A stretch of DNA of 64,000 bases from Nostoc sp. ATCC 53789 (lineage in GTDB: Bacteria; Cyanobacteriota; Cyanobacteriia; Cyanobacteriales; Nostocaceae), in NCBI RefSeq assembly GCF_009873495.1, contig NZ_CP046703.1:6848501-6912500 (forward strand). Reading direction: 5' to 3'. The translations under genes and the position numbers were made by a program. Position 1 is the first letter of the stretch; each line of letters begins with the position of its first letter. The notes under the pieces are model-generated. The model was not told the origin of the DNA, searched no databases, and worked only from the letters and a program-made list of their open reading frames with translations. Below, in pieces: positions 7,501 through 16,831 of the stretch.

Positions 7501-9414
7501 GTGCGTTCACGAAGTGTCTCCGCAGGAGAATCGCTCTCCCAAATTAGTCTCCCACAAACTGAGAATCACAAACAGTCTCGTCCTTCTAGCCCCCCAGTCG
7601 TGCCCAAACGTGCATCTGGCGGTTTTGCTCTACTTGATAGCCTTCATCGCCACGGCGTTGATTATATTTTTGGTTATCCTGGTGGGGCAATTCTACCAAT
7701 TTATGACGACCTGTATAAGGTGGAAGCAACTGGTGCTATTAAGCACATTCTCGTGAGACACGAACAAGGCGCAGCCCACGCCGCAGATGGTTACGCCCGT
7801 GCAACTGGCAAAGTAGGAGTATGCTTTGGCACTTCTGGCCCAGGAGCAACTAACTTGGTGACAGGGATCGCCACCGCCTATATGGATTCAATCCCAATGA
7901 TTGTAGTCACGGGGCAGGTAGCACGTCCGTCCATTGGTACAGATGCGTTTCAGGAAACCGATATTTACGGGATTACGCTACCCATCGTCAAGCACTCTTA
8001 TGTAGTGCGTGACCCCAAAGATATGGCGCGAATTGTCGCCGAAGCTTTCCACATCGCTAGCACTGGACGACCAGGGCCAGTTTTAATTGATGTCCCTAAA
8101 GATGTAGCTTTAGAAGAATTTGACTATGTACCTGTAAAACCAGGTTCAGTAAAATTACGCGGTTATCGTCCCACCGTGAAGGGAAATCCCCGGCAAATTA
8201 ACGCTGCGATTCAGTTGATTACTGAAAGTCGCCGTCCTCTACTGTATATCGGTGGTGGTGCGATCGCAGCTGGTGCCCATGAAGAAATCAAAGAACTAGC
8301 TGAATTATTCAACATCCCTGTCACCACCACCTTAATGGGGATCGGTGGCTTTGACGAACATCATCCCCTAGCTTTGGGAATGTTGGGGATGCACGGCACA
8401 GCTTACGCTAACTTTGCCGTTAGTGATTGTGACTTGCTGATTTGCGTCGGCGCTAGATTTGACGATCGCGTTACAGGCAAATTAGACGAATTCGCCTCCC
8501 GCGCTAAAGTTATTCACATCGACATCGATCCCGCAGAAGTCGGCAAAAATCGCGTTCCCGAAGTGCCCATCGTTGGCGATGTGCGGAACGTCTTAGTAGA
8601 CTTGTTGCGTCGCTGCAAAGAAACAGGCGTTAAGGCTACACCTAATCAAAACCAAGAGTGGTTAAATTTAGTTAATCGTTGGCGCGAAGAGTATCCTCTA
8701 ATAGTGCCGCATCATGCCGACAGCATTTCACCCCAAGAAGTGATTGTAGAAGTGAGTAGCCAAGCACCCCACGCTTTCTACACCACAGATGTAGGACAAC
8801 ATCAAATGTGGGCAGCACAATTCCTCAAAAACGGCCCAAGACGCTGGATTTCTAGCGCGGGTTTAGGAACAATGGGTTTTGGCTTACCTGCCGCAATGGG
8901 CGCTAAAGTGGCGTTTCCTGATGAAGAAGTCATTTGTATCAGTGGCGATGCCAGTTTCCAAATGTGTTTACAGGAATTGGGAACACTTGCACAGTATGGA
9001 ATAAATGTCAAGACAATAATTATCAATAACGGCTGGCAAGGAATGGTGCGCCAGTGGCAGCAAGCCTTCTATGGTGAGCGTTACTCATGCTCCAACATGG
9101 AAGTAGGGATGCCAGACGTAGAGTTATTGGCACAAGCTTATGGCATTAAGGGTATGGTAATCAGCGATCGCAGTCAATTAAAAGATGCGATCGCCGAAAT
9201 GCTGGCACACAAAGGCCCAGTAATCTTAAATGTCCACGTCACCAGAGACGAAAACTGCTATCCAATGGTAGTTCCTGGTAAGAGCAACGCTCAAATGGTC
9301 GGCTTGCAGAAGCGATCGCCCAAAGCAGCAGCAGAACCAGTTTACTGTAGTAACTGCAATGCCAAAAATGCTCCTAACCACAACTTCTGCGCTGAGTGTG
9401 GGACAAAGTTGTAA
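7501..9414 (+). CDS. ilvB: acetolactate synthase large subunit with C-terminal zinc ribbon
   Basis: A thiamine-diphosphate enzyme that condenses two pyruvates, or pyruvate and 2-oxobutyrate, in valine, leucine and isoleucine synthesis. The catalytic glutamate lies in VRHEQGAAHAADGYA. The ThDP/Mg motif runs from GDASFQM to NNGWQGMVRQWQ. The GTG at 7501 is chosen as start because a TGAGG lies at 7489-7493 at normal spacing, while the in-frame TTG at 7495 is almost on top of it. A disordered N-terminal extension of about 40 residues precedes the ThDP fold. The last 24 residues hold CSNC and CAEC pairs, a zinc-ribbon tail not part of the usual enzyme. The regulatory small subunit is not in the window. 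Confidence 0.95.
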   Translation: MRSRSVSAGESLSQISLPQTENHKQSRPSSPPVVPKRASGGFALLDSLHRHGVDYIFGYPGGAILPIYDDLYKVEATGAIKHILVRHEQGAAHAADGYARATGKVGVCFGTSGPGATNLVTGIATAYMDSIPMIVVTGQVARPSIGTDAFQETDIYGITLPIVKHSYVVRDPKDMARIVAEAFHIASTGRPGPVLIDVPKDVALEEFDYVPVKPGSVKLRGYRPTVKGNPRQINAAIQLITESRRPLLYIGGGAIAAGAHEEIKELAELFNIPVTTTLMGIGGFDEHHPLALGMLGMHGTAYANFAVSDCDLLICVGARFDDRVTGKLDEFASRAKVIHIDIDPAEVGKNRVPEVPIVGDVRNVLVDLLRRCKETGVKATPNQNQEWLNLVNRWREEYPLIVPHHADSISPQEVIVEVSSQAPHAFYTTDVGQHQMWAAQFLKNGPRRWISSAGLGTMGFGLPAAMGAKVAFPDEEVICISGDASFQMCLQELGTLAQYGINVKTIIINNGWQGMVRQWQQAFYGERYSCSNMEVGMPDVELLAQAYGIKGMVISDRSQLKDAIAEMLAHKGPVILNVHVTRDENCYPMVVPGKSNAQMVGLQKRSPKAAAEPVYCSNCNAKNAPNHNFCAECGTKL

Positions 9415-9440
9415 CGCTTTTTGAGAATTAAATAGTTTTT

Positions 9441-9473
9441 ATACGCAGAGGGATGTCTCTCTGCGTATTTTTT
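9441..9473 (+). terminator. intrinsic terminator after ilvB
   Basis: ATACGCAGAG pairs with CTCTGCGTAT in a perfect 10-bp stem, followed by a run of T residues ending at 9473. It begins 26 bases after the ilvB stop. Confidence 0.85.
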
Positions 9474-9580
9474 ATGAAGAAATATTTATACCAATGTATT
9501 TTTCTCCATTCTTTTGGGAATCCTAAATTTTAGGAAGCATTTTACTTCCTGAAATATCACGTAACTTTTAGAGGATAATT

Positions 9581-10039
9581 ATGTCTAAACGCAAGTTGCC
9601 CAAAGGTCGTAGTATTAGTTCAGTTGCTCTAGAACCAGAAGTTGCGATCGCAATCCTTGGACTATTTTCCGCAGCAGCCGATGGTGAAGGTATTTCTTCA
9701 ACAGAAGAATATGCTTTAAGTGAATTTCTGAGTCGGGTTGACTTATTTGAAGATTACTCTGAAGAAGACTTTGAAGAATTGACCGAAAAAGTTGTCAGCT
9801 TGATTGAAGAAGAAGAACCAGAAGATTTAATCGCTCAGTCCATCGAATCCTTACCGAATAGAGGTTATCGGGAAGCTGCATATATCACAGCTATCTTAGT
9901 GGTGGGGATTGATGAGGAAGTACCCGAAGCGGAACAAGATTATATCTCTGAGCTTCAGGAAGCCTTAAAGATTTCAGACGAGCGGGCACAAGAACTGATA
10001 GACGCAGTGTTCGGGGAAGATGAAGAGGAAGAGGAGTAA
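9581..10039 (+). CDS. TerB-family-like acidic protein
   Basis: A 152-residue, all-helical, strongly acidic soluble protein that ends in GEDEEEEE. The segment LGLFSAAADGEGISSTEEYALSEFL, and its weaker second half around YREAAYITAILVVGIDEEVPEAEQDYI, resemble the paired helical motif of TerB-like proteins, where acidic residues bind metal. Three TerD-domain genes lie 3 kb downstream on the same strand, which fits a Ter-system link. The TerB assignment rests on this pattern and not on a search. The basic N-terminus (MSKRKLPKGR) contrasts sharply with the rest. Confidence 0.65.
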   Translation: MSKRKLPKGRSISSVALEPEVAIAILGLFSAAADGEGISSTEEYALSEFLSRVDLFEDYSEEDFEELTEKVVSLIEEEEPEDLIAQSIESLPNRGYREAAYITAILVVGIDEEVPEAEQDYISELQEALKISDERAQELIDAVFGEDEEEEE

Positions 10040-10196
10040 TCCTTTTTCAATTACAGCCTCAAGCATCTACTATCGTTAATTTGGGGTTGCTAATTTAGAG
10101 TAAAAAATAATTTTGTTTAAGTTGAGTTGTTCAGATTCCTGACTTCATAAAGAAGTTGGGAATCTTGCACTTTATCAAAATTAATTCTATAGACCA

Positions 10197-10862
10197 CTAA
10201 TTAGAAATTGGTACATTTTTAAATGCGGCTGTATCTGGCACAAAAATGTCCAAGTTATTAACACCATCGGGAACTCTTAGCCAGATATAAGCATCTGCGG
10301 AGGCTTGTGGGCGTACTTGAAACAAAGAAACGCTTCCTGTTGAGCGATTGAGAGCAACCCCTTTGTAGGTTACGCTAGTCTCAGCATTACGGGCTGTTGT
10401 ACTAGCCACCGATATAATATCACCAACAACTCCGTCTGTGGCAAGGCGACGAATCCGCATTTGCAAATTTACCACATCACGGTTTCCAGTTTCTGGATCT
10501 TTAATTCGCTTTGCTGAAAGTAACTCAACTTCTGCCTTTTTGCCAAAAGCAGGCTGCACAAATTGACCAGGGCTAATTGTTGAAGTTGTAGTACTGGCTG
10601 GGGATGGTGAGGCTGTTGCTTGTGGAGAAGTTGTAGCTGTAGGGCTTGGCACTTGACTGGGAATGGTGTTGCTGACTGTATTACTAGCATTTAGTGTCTG
10701 CCGCAACGTGAAAACTTCATAAGCTACATAGCCGCTACATCCCAAAGCCAAAGTAGAGAGTAATACAGCTACACCAGATAAAAATGTACTCACACTGTTG
10801 CCTCGATTTCGTATTTCTGTAGTATGTGCAGGTTGACTTACGTTTCTATTTTGTAGTCCCAT
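10197..10862 (-). CDS. membrane-anchored protein with Pro/Ser/Thr-rich linker
   Basis: A 221-residue protein I do not recognise. A short cytoplasmic N-terminus is followed by one membrane helix (about 26-48, FLSGVAVLLSTLALGCSGYVAY). A Pro/Ser/Thr/Ala-rich linker then runs from about 60 to 100. The C-terminal domain of about 115 residues is beta-rich and ends in VPDTAAFKNVPISN. The arrangement suggests a protein anchored in the cytoplasmic membrane with its domain in the periplasm. The cysteine in ALGCSG sits inside the helix and is not a convincing lipobox. It is divergent from the peptidase gene at 11031. Confidence 0.7.
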   Translation of the reverse strand: MGLQNRNVSQPAHTTEIRNRGNSVSTFLSGVAVLLSTLALGCSGYVAYEVFTLRQTLNASNTVSNTIPSQVPSPTATTSPQATASPSPASTTTSTISPGQFVQPAFGKKAEVELLSAKRIKDPETGNRDVVNLQMRIRRLATDGVVGDIISVASTTARNAETSVTYKGVALNRSTGSVSLFQVRPQASADAYIWLRVPDGVNNLDIFVPDTAAFKNVPISN

Positions 10863-10875
10863 AAATTATGTTTGT

Positions 10876-10905
10876 GCGTAGGCGCAGCCCGTCGTAGACA
10901 TCGCC
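10876..10905. repeat. dispersed GCGTAGGCGCAGCCC-type repeat
   Basis: A copy of the short repeat family that also occurs at about 23680-23709, 34190-34220 and, inverted, inside the gene at 5396-5428. It lies in the divergent spacer between two genes. Confidence 0.5.
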
Positions 10906-11030
10906 CACGTATGAAACATGTGAACATCTTCCCTATACTAGTTAAGTAACTTTACTGAGCCAATTCTTCTCTCTCCGGAAAGAAGTTGTTGGCAAACTAA
11001 AAATATCTATCTTTGGGATAAGAAAAATTG

Positions 11031-12500
11031 GTGAGACTTAAGACTTTCAACCAACCACTGGGTGTTTTGTTAATATTCTTGACTAGCCAGATAGGATTTA
11101 GTTCTATTGCGAAAGCACAAACCCAAGTCGCGCCAACAACTACCACAAAATCAATTTGCTCTACCCAACTGGGAACAGCTATAGATGCTGTAATCAATCG
11201 TCCCTTATTTAGTCGGGTGCGCTGGGGAATTTTGGTACAACCCCTGTCAAGTGGGCAAACTCTTTATAGTCGGGATGCTCAGAAATATTTTACTCCTGCG
11301 TCTAATCTCAAATTGCTGACAACAGCAGCTGCATTGCAGCAATTGGGTGCTAATTTTCGGATTCGTACCTCTATTTATCAGAATGGCAATGGTGTTTTAC
11401 GTGTTGTCGGTAGGGGAGATCCCAGCTTAAGTGATACTCAACTGCAAACATTAGCACAGCAGCTAAAACAGAAAGGTATTACTCAAATTCAGAGGTTGAT
11501 AGCTGATGATAGTTATATTCAAGGAGATATTGTTAACCCCACCTGGCAATGGGAAGATGTGCAGTCAGACTATGGCGCACCAGTCAGCAGCTTTATTCTC
11601 AATCAAAATATTTTTAGCTTAAAACTTGTACCGCAGGCTGTAGGTAAATCCTTACAAGTAGTGTGGATTGATCCTGGCGAGGCGAAACAGTGGCGGACAA
11701 TTAATCAGTCAATAACGGTTGCCCAAAATCAACCAACTTACGTCAATATTACCCGCGAATTATCAGGAACAGCATTACGAATTCAAGGACAACTAACAAC
11801 AAATTCTGAACCGTCTTTAATAGATTTGCCTGTAATTGACCCTAATTATTATTTCTTACGACGCTTCCGTGCTGCTTTGGCAACAGAAAAAATTCCTTTG
11901 GGACAAACATTAGTGGTAACTGGTGGTGTTCATCAAGAGGAAATAGCTTTTGTAGAGTCACCACCTTTATCTGAATTATTAATGGAAACTCTTCAGAATA
12001 GTAATAATCTATATGCTGAGGCACTATTGAGAGCATTAGCTGGGGAAAAACCCAGAGTGAAAACTAAAACTAGCGTTGATGTTGGTTTAGAAGCTGTCAA
12101 AGCGAGTTTAACTCAATTGGGAGTTGATCCAGCAAATTATATTTTAGTAGATGGTTCGGGTTTATCACGTCGTAACTTAGCCACACCAGAAGCTTTTGTA
12201 CAAACTTTGCGAGGGATGGCAAGAACACCAGCAGGATATGTGTATCGCGCATCTTTACCCGTAGCAGGTAAAATTGGAACCTTAAAAGGGCGCTTTCAAA
12301 ACACATCTGCTGAGGGCATTGTGCAAGCAAAAACAGGTACATTAACGGGTGTAGTTTCTCTCTCTGGATATATAAATGCGCCTAAATATGAGCCGTTAGT
12401 TTTTAGTATTATCGTTAATCAATCGGATCAACCGGCAACGGCTGTGCGGCAAGTAATTGATGAAGTTGTTGTGTTGTTAACGCAGTTACAACGTTGTTAA
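11031..12500 (+). CDS. dacB: D-alanyl-D-alanine carboxypeptidase / endopeptidase, PBP4 type
   Basis: A periplasmic serine peptidase of the S13 (PBP4) family that trims or cleaves peptidoglycan cross-links. A signal peptide covers about the first 30 residues and ends near AKAQT. The SxxK motif is SNLK in TPASNLKLLTTAAAL. The SxN motif is SNN in QNSNNLYAEALL, and the KTG motif is KTGTLTGVVSL. The full-length domain is present at about 489 residues. The start may be the GTG at 11031 or the TTG just before it at 11028, with no strong ribosome site to decide. The gene stands alone. Confidence 0.92.
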   Translation: MRLKTFNQPLGVLLIFLTSQIGFSSIAKAQTQVAPTTTTKSICSTQLGTAIDAVINRPLFSRVRWGILVQPLSSGQTLYSRDAQKYFTPASNLKLLTTAAALQQLGANFRIRTSIYQNGNGVLRVVGRGDPSLSDTQLQTLAQQLKQKGITQIQRLIADDSYIQGDIVNPTWQWEDVQSDYGAPVSSFILNQNIFSLKLVPQAVGKSLQVVWIDPGEAKQWRTINQSITVAQNQPTYVNITRELSGTALRIQGQLTTNSEPSLIDLPVIDPNYYFLRRFRAALATEKIPLGQTLVVTGGVHQEEIAFVESPPLSELLMETLQNSNNLYAEALLRALAGEKPRVKTKTSVDVGLEAVKASLTQLGVDPANYILVDGSGLSRRNLATPEAFVQTLRGMARTPAGYVYRASLPVAGKIGTLKGRFQNTSAEGIVQAKTGTLTGVVSLSGYINAPKYEPLVFSIIVNQSDQPATAVRQVIDEVVVLLTQLQRC

Positions 12501-13256
12501 AAATGTTTAGAGATGCAAAAGTTTGTGTCTCTACATTTGCTGACTCTGGTAAATAATTGCAGTGATCGTAGTATCAAACGATCAGAGATTGGTTCTGCCA
12601 TAACTCATTGACAATAAAGCTCTAGGTTCCGAGCTTTCACTCGGTTATTAACATAAAGACAATAATTTTTAATAGTTTAGCGCAGTTACAGTCTACTTTA
12701 TAACGGCAATTAGATCAGTAATACCAGCAAAAATATTTGGTATAAATACAAAAATGTTGGATATTACGTATTTTCCCTGATTACACTGCTTTTAAATGTG
12801 ACTACGATAGAGCGCATAACAATATGATATGTCTTCAATTATGCGGCGTATTATTATTCAACTCAAATAGATAAACGCTTTAGCAAACTCCGACATAAAA
12901 ACGTAATTATACAATAAAAATTTGTAGCTTTATTGTTCATTACTTTAATGGAGCATAATTTTGTATGGCATTTTTAAGCTACAAAAATTAGTAAAAATTA
13001 ACAAAGTTAAAAAGCTAGAAGTAACTCTTAATAAATAGGACTTACGCAAGTGTCACAAAAAATCGGATTTGTAGTTTGTAGTAAGGGCTTTAGCCCTTAT
13101 TTTCAGGACTAAAGTCCTCTCTGCGAGACGCTGCGCGAACACTACGAACTGAAAATAATATGCCAGTTGCGTAAGTCCTGATAAAGACTAATACGAATAG
13201 CTACCTAATCAAATAGTTAAAAACATTCGCAGTTTGAATATATTCAAAATCATCAC
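12501..13256. other. gene-free stretch before the Ter cluster
   Basis: About 750 AT-rich bases without a credible gene. It holds the MITE-like element at 13037-13179 and an AT-rich segment just before the first TerD gene that should contain its promoter. A small hairpin TGATCGT/ACGATCA lies near 12562-12583. Confidence 0.5.
13037..13179. mobile_element. MITE-like element with terminal inverted repeats
   Basis: The 143-bp unit begins AGGACTTACGCAA and ends with the exact inverse, TTGCGTAAGTCCT. Inside are two nested palindromes, GTAAGGGCTTTAGCCCTTA and GGACTAAAGTCC, and the word CTGCGAGACGCTGCGCGAAC, a relative of which occurs in other repeats here. It encodes nothing. A target-site duplication is not clear. 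Confidence 0.7.
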
Positions 13257-13859
13257 ATGGTAATCAACCTACAAAAAGGGCAACGTATCTCACTTTCTAA
13301 AGAAGCTCCTGGGCTAACCAAGCTGATGTGTGGGCTAGGCTGGGATATAGCAAAACGTTCTGGTGGCAGTTTTTTTGGGGCTTTCGGTAATACTCAAAAC
13401 TGCGACTTAGATGCTTCTGTAATCTGTTTAGATAAAAATGACAAAATAACAGATATCGGTAACGTTCTTTACTTTGGAAATTTATTGCACAAATCAGGAG
13501 CTATTACCCATTTGGGTGATAATCTTACAGGCGCAGGTACAGGTGATGACGAGCAAATTATTGTAGATTTAGCTCGACTACCAAAAGAAATTGTCAAACT
13601 AGTTTTTACGGTTAATATTTACGATTGTATTGCTCGTAAGCAAGAATTTGCACAGGTACAAAATGCCTTTGTGCGTTTAGTCAATACATCTAACAATCAA
13701 GAACTGGCCAAATATCATTTATCTGGTTCTGAATACAAAGGAATGACCGGGATGATCATGGCTGAAATTTACAATCACAATAACGAGTGGAAAATGGCAG
13801 CTATTGGTAACGGCATTAATGTTAATGGTTTGCAGGGACTTATGAAAGTCTATGCTTAA
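13257..13859 (+). CDS. terD: TerD-family stress protein 1
   Basis: A 200-residue TerD-domain protein. The domain opens with INLQKGQRISLSKEAPGLTKL, followed by GLGWDI and the acidic CDLDASVICLD segment that binds calcium in family members. Compared with the next two genes it has an extra stretch (KRSGGSFFGAFGNTQN) before the DLDAS motif and a divergent C-terminus (GLQGLMKVYA). TerD proteins act in the envelope and metal/oxidative stress modules first described for tellurite resistance. It is the first of three co-oriented genes spaced 70-110 bases apart, so they are probably co-expressed. Confidence 0.9.
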   Translation: MVINLQKGQRISLSKEAPGLTKLMCGLGWDIAKRSGGSFFGAFGNTQNCDLDASVICLDKNDKITDIGNVLYFGNLLHKSGAITHLGDNLTGAGTGDDEQIIVDLARLPKEIVKLVFTVNIYDCIARKQEFAQVQNAFVRLVNTSNNQELAKYHLSGSEYKGMTGMIMAEIYNHNNEWKMAAIGNGINVNGLQGLMKVYA

Positions 13860-13929
13860 CTACTTATTGAGTTACCCAACTTAATAACAACTCTGCATAA
13901 AATTCGTTTTGAAAAAATAGGGAGTAATT

Positions 13930-14502
13930 ATGTCAATAAACCTCAGTAAAGGCGAAAGAATCAATCTTTCAAAAGAAGCACCAAGCTTAAAAAATGCTGG
14001 TATTGGTTTAGGATGGGATATCAACGTTACAGATACAGGTACAGTTTTTGACCTTGATGCTTCTATCTTTATGTTAGGTGCTAACGGAAAAATTCCTAAT
14101 GAAAAATACTTTGTTTTCTATAACAACTCCCAATCACCAGATGGTTCTGTAAAACATGAAGGAGACAGCAGAACCGGAGAAGGGCTTGGAGACGATGAAA
14201 CAATTCAAATTGATTTGAGCAAAGTTGATGCTTCGGTTCAAGAAATAGTTTTTGTCGTTACCATTCATGAAGCAGATCAAAGAAAGCAAAATTTTGGACA
14301 AGTCAGAAACTCATTTATCAGAATTTATGACAACGCCACAGAAAAACAAATTGCTAAGTATGAATTAGATGAAGATGCTTCTGCAGAAACTGCAATTGAA
14401 TTTGGTAAGCTTTATCGAAAAGATGGGGAATGGAGATTCCAAGCTGTCGGTGCTGGTTATAAATCAGGGCTACAAAGTTTTGTAGAACGATATGCTGCTT
14501 AG
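13930..14502 (+). CDS. terD: TerD-family stress protein 2
   Basis: A 190-residue canonical TerD protein, the typical length. It has the LSKGERINLSKEAPSL opening, GLGWDIN, the FDLDASIFML motif and the GEGLGDDETIQIDL acidic loop, all conserved with the N-terminal domain of the next gene. It is cytosolic. An AGGGAG ribosome site stands just before the ATG. An intrinsic terminator follows at 14527-14564, so the third gene may be expressed in part from its own promoter. Confidence 0.93.
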   Translation: MSINLSKGERINLSKEAPSLKNAGIGLGWDINVTDTGTVFDLDASIFMLGANGKIPNEKYFVFYNNSQSPDGSVKHEGDSRTGEGLGDDETIQIDLSKVDASVQEIVFVVTIHEADQRKQNFGQVRNSFIRIYDNATEKQIAKYELDEDASAETAIEFGKLYRKDGEWRFQAVGAGYKSGLQSFVERYAA

Positions 14503-14526
14503 TAGCTATCTCAAAAGGTAATAAGT

Positions 14527-14564
14527 AAAAAGGGGGTAAGAGTCATGAATACCTCCTTTTTTTT
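14527..14564 (+). terminator. intrinsic terminator inside the Ter cluster
   Basis: AAAAGGGGGTA pairs with TACCTCCTTTT, one G-T wobble, around an 11-base loop, and eight T residues follow. It separates the second TerD gene from the TerD-vWA gene. Confidence 0.75.
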
Positions 14565-14609
14565 GTATAAGTTAATTCGCAAAAACTAAATTTATAGGAT
14601 GTATATGAA

Positions 14610-16028
14610 ATGGAAATTGAATTAAGCAAAGGTGGTAGATTTAATCTTTCTAAAGAAGCTCCCAATTTAAAGAAAGTAGCTATTGGCTTGGGTTGGCAAA
14701 CAAATCAAACTGGACAAAATTATGATATTGATGCTTCCGTATTTATGTTAGACGCGAATGCTAAAATACCCGATGAGAAATACTTTATTTTCTACAATAA
14801 CCTGCAATCACTAGATGGTTCTTTAAAACACTCAGGAGATAATAGAACTGGAGAAGGTAACGGAGATGACGAGACAATTTATGTTGATTTGGAAAAAGTA
14901 AATCCAGCTATTCAGGAAATAGTTTTTGTTGTCACTATTCATGAAGGGCAAGAAAAAAATCAAAATTTTAGCCAAATAAAAAATGCCTTTATCAAGATTT
15001 ACAATCACGAAAGCAAAAACTCTCTGGCTCGGTATAACTTAAGAGAGACTTTTTCTCAAGAGACATCTTTGGAATTTGGACGTTTGTATAAAAAGGACAA
15101 TGAATGGAGATTTCAAGCAGTAGGAGAAGGCTATAGTTCTGGGTTACAAAGTTTTGTAGATAAATATATTGGAGAAACTAAAAAAGAAAAAAATCAAGAA
15201 CATCCGATCGTACAAAGTGAGAAAAAAACTTATAAAAATCAAGAAAATATAATATTAGATAAAAAGCTTGAACGTGAAGCACCACATATTTTTAATCTTG
15301 CTAAAAAAGCAGATATATCACTTCAGAAAGTAAATCTTACCAATCATAAAGCTAAGGTTGTTCTTTGCCTTGATATCTCTGGTTCAATGAGTTCACTCTA
15401 TTGCACAGGTAAAATCCAGAGGTTCGCTGAAAAAATCCTTGCTTTAGGATGTCGTTTTGATGAAAATGCCTCTATTGATATATTTCTATTCGGAGTTGAA
15501 ACCCATAATGTAGGTGCAATGACTATCGAAAATTTTAAAAGCTTTATTCCAAATCTATTAAAACAGTATCCACTCGAAGGTGGTACTTACTATGGTAAAG
15601 CTATCAATATGATTAGAAAAGTTTATTTTCCTATATCTAAAAAAGAGAGCCAAAAAAATACTACGCCCTTAAGTCAACCAGTTTATATCATGTTTGTTAC
15701 AGATGGAGCAACATCTGACGAGCCACAAACAGAACAGTATCTTAAAGAGTCTTCTTATGAACCTATTTTTTGGCAATTTATGGCTATTGGCAAGTCACGT
15801 AAGGATGCTAAGGGTAAAGGTATTTTAGGCTGGTTATCCCAAGCAAAGACAAGTGATTTTACCTTCTTAGAACGATTGGATGAAATGAGCGATCGCTATG
15901 TTGATAATTCAGATTTCTTTAGTTTAGAAGATCCAGAAACTATAGCAGATCAAGAACTTTATGATTTACTGATGACTGAATATCCTAACTGGCTAAAACT
16001 AGCTAAAACAAAGAATTTATTACAATAA
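14610..16028 (+). CDS. TerD-vWA fusion protein (TerF-like)
   Basis: A 472-residue two-domain protein. Residues 1-190 form a TerD domain close to the preceding gene. A charged, Lys/Glu-rich linker covers about 190-245. A von Willebrand factor A domain then carries the metal-ion-dependent adhesion motif DISGSMS at 255-261, with further MIDAS elements at GGTYYGKAI and FVTDGATSDE. This is the architecture of TerF in enterobacterial ter operons. vWA proteins of these modules bind partner proteins in a metal-dependent way. The TerC, TerY-kinase and phosphatase partners of the larger system are not in the window. Confidence 0.88.
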   Translation: MEIELSKGGRFNLSKEAPNLKKVAIGLGWQTNQTGQNYDIDASVFMLDANAKIPDEKYFIFYNNLQSLDGSLKHSGDNRTGEGNGDDETIYVDLEKVNPAIQEIVFVVTIHEGQEKNQNFSQIKNAFIKIYNHESKNSLARYNLRETFSQETSLEFGRLYKKDNEWRFQAVGEGYSSGLQSFVDKYIGETKKEKNQEHPIVQSEKKTYKNQENIILDKKLEREAPHIFNLAKKADISLQKVNLTNHKAKVVLCLDISGSMSSLYCTGKIQRFAEKILALGCRFDENASIDIFLFGVETHNVGAMTIENFKSFIPNLLKQYPLEGGTYYGKAINMIRKVYFPISKKESQKNTTPLSQPVYIMFVTDGATSDEPQTEQYLKESSYEPIFWQFMAIGKSRKDAKGKGILGWLSQAKTSDFTFLERLDEMSDRYVDNSDFFSLEDPETIADQELYDLLMTEYPNWLKLAKTKNLLQ

Positions 16029-16096
16029 AAACTCCTGATGATAAAATAAATGTCTCTTTACGAAAACTCAATCAAAATCATTGACAGTTTACGGTT

Positions 16097-16603
16097 TTAA
16101 TCTGTGGCAATGTCAAGAGTTCTAAGTCCCATGATTACTAAATCTCGTTCAACGCTGTCAATTTCGGCAACTTTAGGTAAATGTCCCCAAGGTTGAAAAC
16201 CAAATGTTTTAAAAAGGTTTAAACTAGGCTGATTGTGGGCAAAAATGAAGCCTAATAGGGTATTTAAACCCAAAGTACGGCTTTCGCTAATTGCTTGTGC
16301 TAATAGTTGTCGTCCCAAACCACAGCGATGAAATTGAGGGGCTATATAAATACTTATTTCGGCAGTCGTATTATAGGCGGGCCGCCCATAAAAGGATTGG
16401 AAACTAAGCCATCCAGCAATTATTCCCTCCACTTCGATTACCCAAAGCGGGCGTTGTGAAGGCGATCGCGCCTTAAACCAAAGAAGGCGACTTTCTACAG
16501 ATATTGGCTCTAAATCAGCAGTTGCCATGCGGCTAGGAATTGCAGCATTATAAATTGCCACAATTGCAGGTAAGTCAGTTTCAGTCGCATGGCGAATAGT
16601 CAT
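16097..16603 (-). CDS. GNAT-family N-acetyltransferase
   Basis: A 168-residue GCN5-type acetyltransferase. The acetyl-CoA loop is HRCGLGRQLLAQAI (about 112-125), preceded by the AEISIYIAPQF strand and followed by NQPSLNLFKTFGFQPWGHL. The pattern and length match the phosphinothricin/methionine-sulfoximine acetyltransferase subgroup, which acetylates small amino compounds. The substrate here is inferred from that resemblance only. The gene is convergent with the TerD-vWA gene. Confidence 0.85.
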   Translation of the reverse strand: MTIRHATETDLPAIVAIYNAAIPSRMATADLEPISVESRLLWFKARSPSQRPLWVIEVEGIIAGWLSFQSFYGRPAYNTTAEISIYIAPQFHRCGLGRQLLAQAISESRTLGLNTLLGFIFAHNQPSLNLFKTFGFQPWGHLPKVAEIDSVERDLVIMGLRTLDIATD

Positions 16604-16831
16604 TGCTAGCGTCTCGGAGAAAATATTGAGAAAATATTTAAAAATAATACAGCGTTACGCAAGCCCTAACACACCCTTATCTCTTAGAAAGCTATTTGAT
16701 TTACTCAGCAAAGAAATACTGATATGCGCCCGTAAAATTCTATCGAGCTAAAACACAGAAATCTCAAATCTGATAGCTTAAAGTTCACCACTAATGTTAC
16801 ATCTAGTATCGTTGAGTGGGGAAAAAACAGC

